Source: Lactovum sp047974165 (GTDB lineage: Bacteria > Bacillota > Bacilli > Lactobacillales > Streptococcaceae). From it: DNA of 5,833 nt. Position 1 is the first letter of the stretch. Every line of letters starts with the position of its first letter. Both the position numbers and the translations under genes were made by a program. The notes below the pieces were generated by a model that searched no databases, had not been told where the DNA came from, and saw only the letters and a program-made list of their open reading frames with translations. Shown one piece after another: positions 5,044-5,833 of this stretch. The stretch covers positions 1-5,833 of the forward strand of contig JBKECB010000072.1 of NCBI GenBank assembly GCA_047974165.1, written 5' to 3'.

Positions 5044-5059
5044 GTTAACTATAATTAAA

Positions 5060-5180
5060 GCTAAAAATTAAAAAAGAGACAAAGTTGCAATTATCAGCCT
5101 CTCCTCTGGAATTTTAGGTGAGGATTTTTGCAGCATCAGCTCAAACTTTGAATCAAAAGATAAGAAAAAGTCTGAGGAAA
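5060..5180 (+). pseudogene. S66 peptidase (LD-carboxypeptidase/MccF-like), N-terminal relic
   Basis: Translation from 5081 gives KVAIISLSSGILGEDFCS, the conserved N-terminal strand and loop of S66 family peptidases (usual form: K-K-G-D-K-V-A-I-x-S-L-S-S-G-x-L-G-E). Upstream, CTA-AAA-ATT-AAA-AAA-GA-GAC would be restored to a KIKKGDKVAI start by adding one G and an ATG in place of CTA, so the start codon is gone and a frameshift is present. After the Ser codon another base is missing. In the next frame (from 5134) the text continues HQLKL-stop-IKR-stop-EKV, matching the expected HQLKLGIKRLEKx with GGA changed to TGA and TTA to TAA. Homology stops near 5180, leaving about 35 residues of a protein that is normally about 340. 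Such enzymes cut L,D-peptide bonds in muropeptides or peptide-nucleotide toxins. This copy is dead. Confidence 0.65.
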
Positions 5181-5189
5181 AATAAAAAA

Positions 5190-5371
5190 GGATTTCTTTA
5201 AAGCCTCTATTTCTCTGGACTATCCATCAATTATAATCTCATCTGCAGTTAAATTTTTCCACGTCTGTTAACCCCGACAATCACAACTACTCTCTTTTTA
5301 GGGACGTGAACTGTTAGATCATTTAAGATTATTTCTTAAAATTTCTTTTTTAAGTTTTTTATCTCAATCAT
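5190..5371 (-). pseudogene. Polar amino-acid ABC transporter ATPase (GlnQ-like), N-terminal relic
   Basis: On the minus strand, TAAGGT precedes ATG 5371-5369 by four bases, and the frame reads MIEIKNLKKKF-stop-EIILNDLTVH and then VPKKRVVVIVGVNRRGKI-stop. This is the typical start of a GlnQ/HisP-type ATPase (M-I-E-I-K-N-L-x-K-x-F-G-x-x-x-V-L-x-x-x-x-x-x-V-x-x-G-E-V-V-V-I-x-G). The Walker A that should read GPSGSGKS has become GVNRRGKI. Shifting frame, TADEIIIDG (5249-5223) resembles the GxIxxDG strand that normally follows about 25-30 residues later, so an internal deletion has removed the segment between. A TAG follows at 5222-5220, and recognisable sequence fades near 5190. The signature, Walker B and switch regions are missing. 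The partner permease and binding protein are not recognisable nearby. Clearly non-functional. Confidence 0.65.
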
Positions 5372-5600
5372 ATTACCTTATTTTACATTTAAATATTAGT
5401 TTTAGTAGACTTAGTACACCTCGAGCTTAGCTCCCACCTTTATAGGTACAATATCTAGCATATCCAAGTGTTACAAGTACAATGATAAGGATAACAATGA
5501 GCTCAAATCTACTTCACTTGGACTTTCTCACTGTATTTCACAGACAGATAGTTTTTACATACATTTATTAATATTATAAATCCTTTCCTATTTTTTAATT
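5372..5600. other. Degraded non-coding stretch upstream of the ABC relic
   Basis: No intact frame is seen. On the minus strand (about 5495-5420) a short hydrophobic run, ELIVILIIVLVTLGYARYC, ends in TYKGGS and a stop. It looks like a single membrane segment followed by a positive end and could be the tail of the permease that usually precedes such an ATPase, but the evidence is too thin to name it. Otherwise the stretch is AT-rich with stops in all frames, consistent with decayed coding sequence. Confidence 0.3.
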
Positions 5601-5601
5601 T

Positions 5602-5639
5602 ATAAAAGCTATAAAATAATATTATTTTATAGCTTTTAT
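5602..5639. terminator. Perfect 38-base palindrome, probable polC terminator
   Basis: The arms 5602-5620 and 5621-5639 are exact inverted copies (19 bp, no spacer; about four central bases would form the loop). The stem is nearly all A/T except for one AGCT-containing step (AAAAGCTATAAAA against TTTTATAGCTTTT). It lies 33 bases beyond the polC stop codon. The outer TTTTAT after AGC can serve as the U-rich tail on either strand, giving a short bidirectional terminator. The low GC content and the lack of a longer T-run make it weaker than the one at 1179-1227. Confidence 0.6.
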
Positions 5640-5672
5640 GTCAAAAATAAAGTTATGTTTAAAAAGTGAAGA

Positions 5673-5833
5673 TTAAAGTAGTGAAAATAAATCTAGTTGA
5701 TTATCTTCAGGCATTCCTGCAAGAACACCAAGTTGATCAAGTTGTTCAATATTTGTTTGTGTGAGTTTTGTTCTATTTTTAAGCTCTTTTTTACTTAAAA
5801 ACTCTCCTTTTTCTCTTTCATCTATTACTGTCT
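5673..5833 (-). CDS. polC: PolC, DNA polymerase III alpha subunit, C-terminal end (partial)
   Basis: The minus strand is open from the window edge to TAA (5675-5673) and encodes the last 52 residues: TVIDEREKGEFLSKKELKNR, TKLTQTNIEQLDQLGVLAGM and PEDNQLDLFSLL. This is the characteristic end of Gram-positive PolC, where a helix-hairpin-helix-like segment (EGEFLSKxDLxxR...LIExLDxxGxLxxLP) precedes a terminal NQLSLF. The Q-L-D-L-F near the end is the expected clamp-binding motif that attaches the replicative polymerase to the DnaN beta clamp. PolC is the essential leading-strand replicase in Firmicutes. The visible portion has no defects. The gene is separated from comGA by about 690 bases of relic sequence and is not part of the competence operon. 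Confidence 0.93.
   Translation of the reverse strand, partial: TVIDEREKGEFLSKKELKNRTKLTQTNIEQLDQLGVLAGMPEDNQLDLFSLL

Noticed and set aside
5335..5354. CTTAAAA/TTTTAAG hairpin
   Set aside because: It falls inside the N-terminal codons of the ABC ATPase relic (KNLKKKF region), is purely A/T apart from one pair and looks accidental.
1..5833. CRISPR array, insertion sequence, riboswitch or toxin-antitoxin pair
   Set aside because: I saw no regularly spaced repeats, no transposase or terminal inverted repeats of an element, no recognisable aptamer and no paired small genes.

Overview
The window looks like chromosome of a low-GC Gram-positive of the Lactobacillales, most probably Lactococcus or a close relative. 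The main evidence is a complete competence pseudopilus operon (comGA to comGG) whose proteins resemble the streptococcal/lactococcal versions, the C-terminus of a Gram-positive PolC, and a DUF6287-like lipoprotein. The genus is inferred from remembered family features, not from a search.

Layout from left to right. Positions 1-519 (+) hold the C-terminal part of a secreted lipoprotein. Positions 520-1147 are a graveyard of broken genes: a lipoprotein signal-peptide stub that has lost its start codon (599-666, +), an unrecognised small minus-strand ORF with one internal stop (679-897), and the C-terminal end of a phage-type tyrosine recombinase (914-1147, +). A strong bidirectional terminator (1179-1227) follows. 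Next is a minus-strand tRNA-Ser(GGA) (1234-1321) with its own extended -10 promoter, which lies inside a long inverted repeat.

Positions 1407-4986 are the comG operon on the minus strand, transcribed comGA, GB, GC, GD, GE, GF, GG. ComGA is the assembly ATPase, ComGB the membrane platform, ComGC the major pseudopilin and ComGD/E/F/G the minor pseudopilins. Together they build the transformation pilus that brings DNA to the ComE machinery. Neighbouring genes overlap by about 20-90 bases, except for a 16-base gap before comGC. The distal genes use weak or non-ATG starts (GTG for comGE, TTG for comGF, apparently ATT for comGG). Upstream of comGA are a good Shine-Dalgarno, a T-rich tract and a degenerate candidate ComX (cin) box.

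Positions about 5030-5600 are a second graveyard between comGA and polC. They hold the N-terminus of an S66 (LD-carboxypeptidase/MccF-like) peptidase on the plus strand, and convergent to it the N-terminus of a polar amino-acid ABC transporter ATPase on the minus strand. Both are riddled with stops and frameshifts. A perfect AT-rich palindrome (5602-5639) separates this from the C-terminal 52 codons of polC (5673-5833, minus), which runs off the window.

I see no CRISPR array, insertion sequence or clearly new system. The most interesting points are the start-codon problem in comGG, the weak match of the comG promoter to the ComX box, the recombinase relic beside the tRNA-Ser gene, and the layers of gene decay on both sides of an otherwise intact competence operon.
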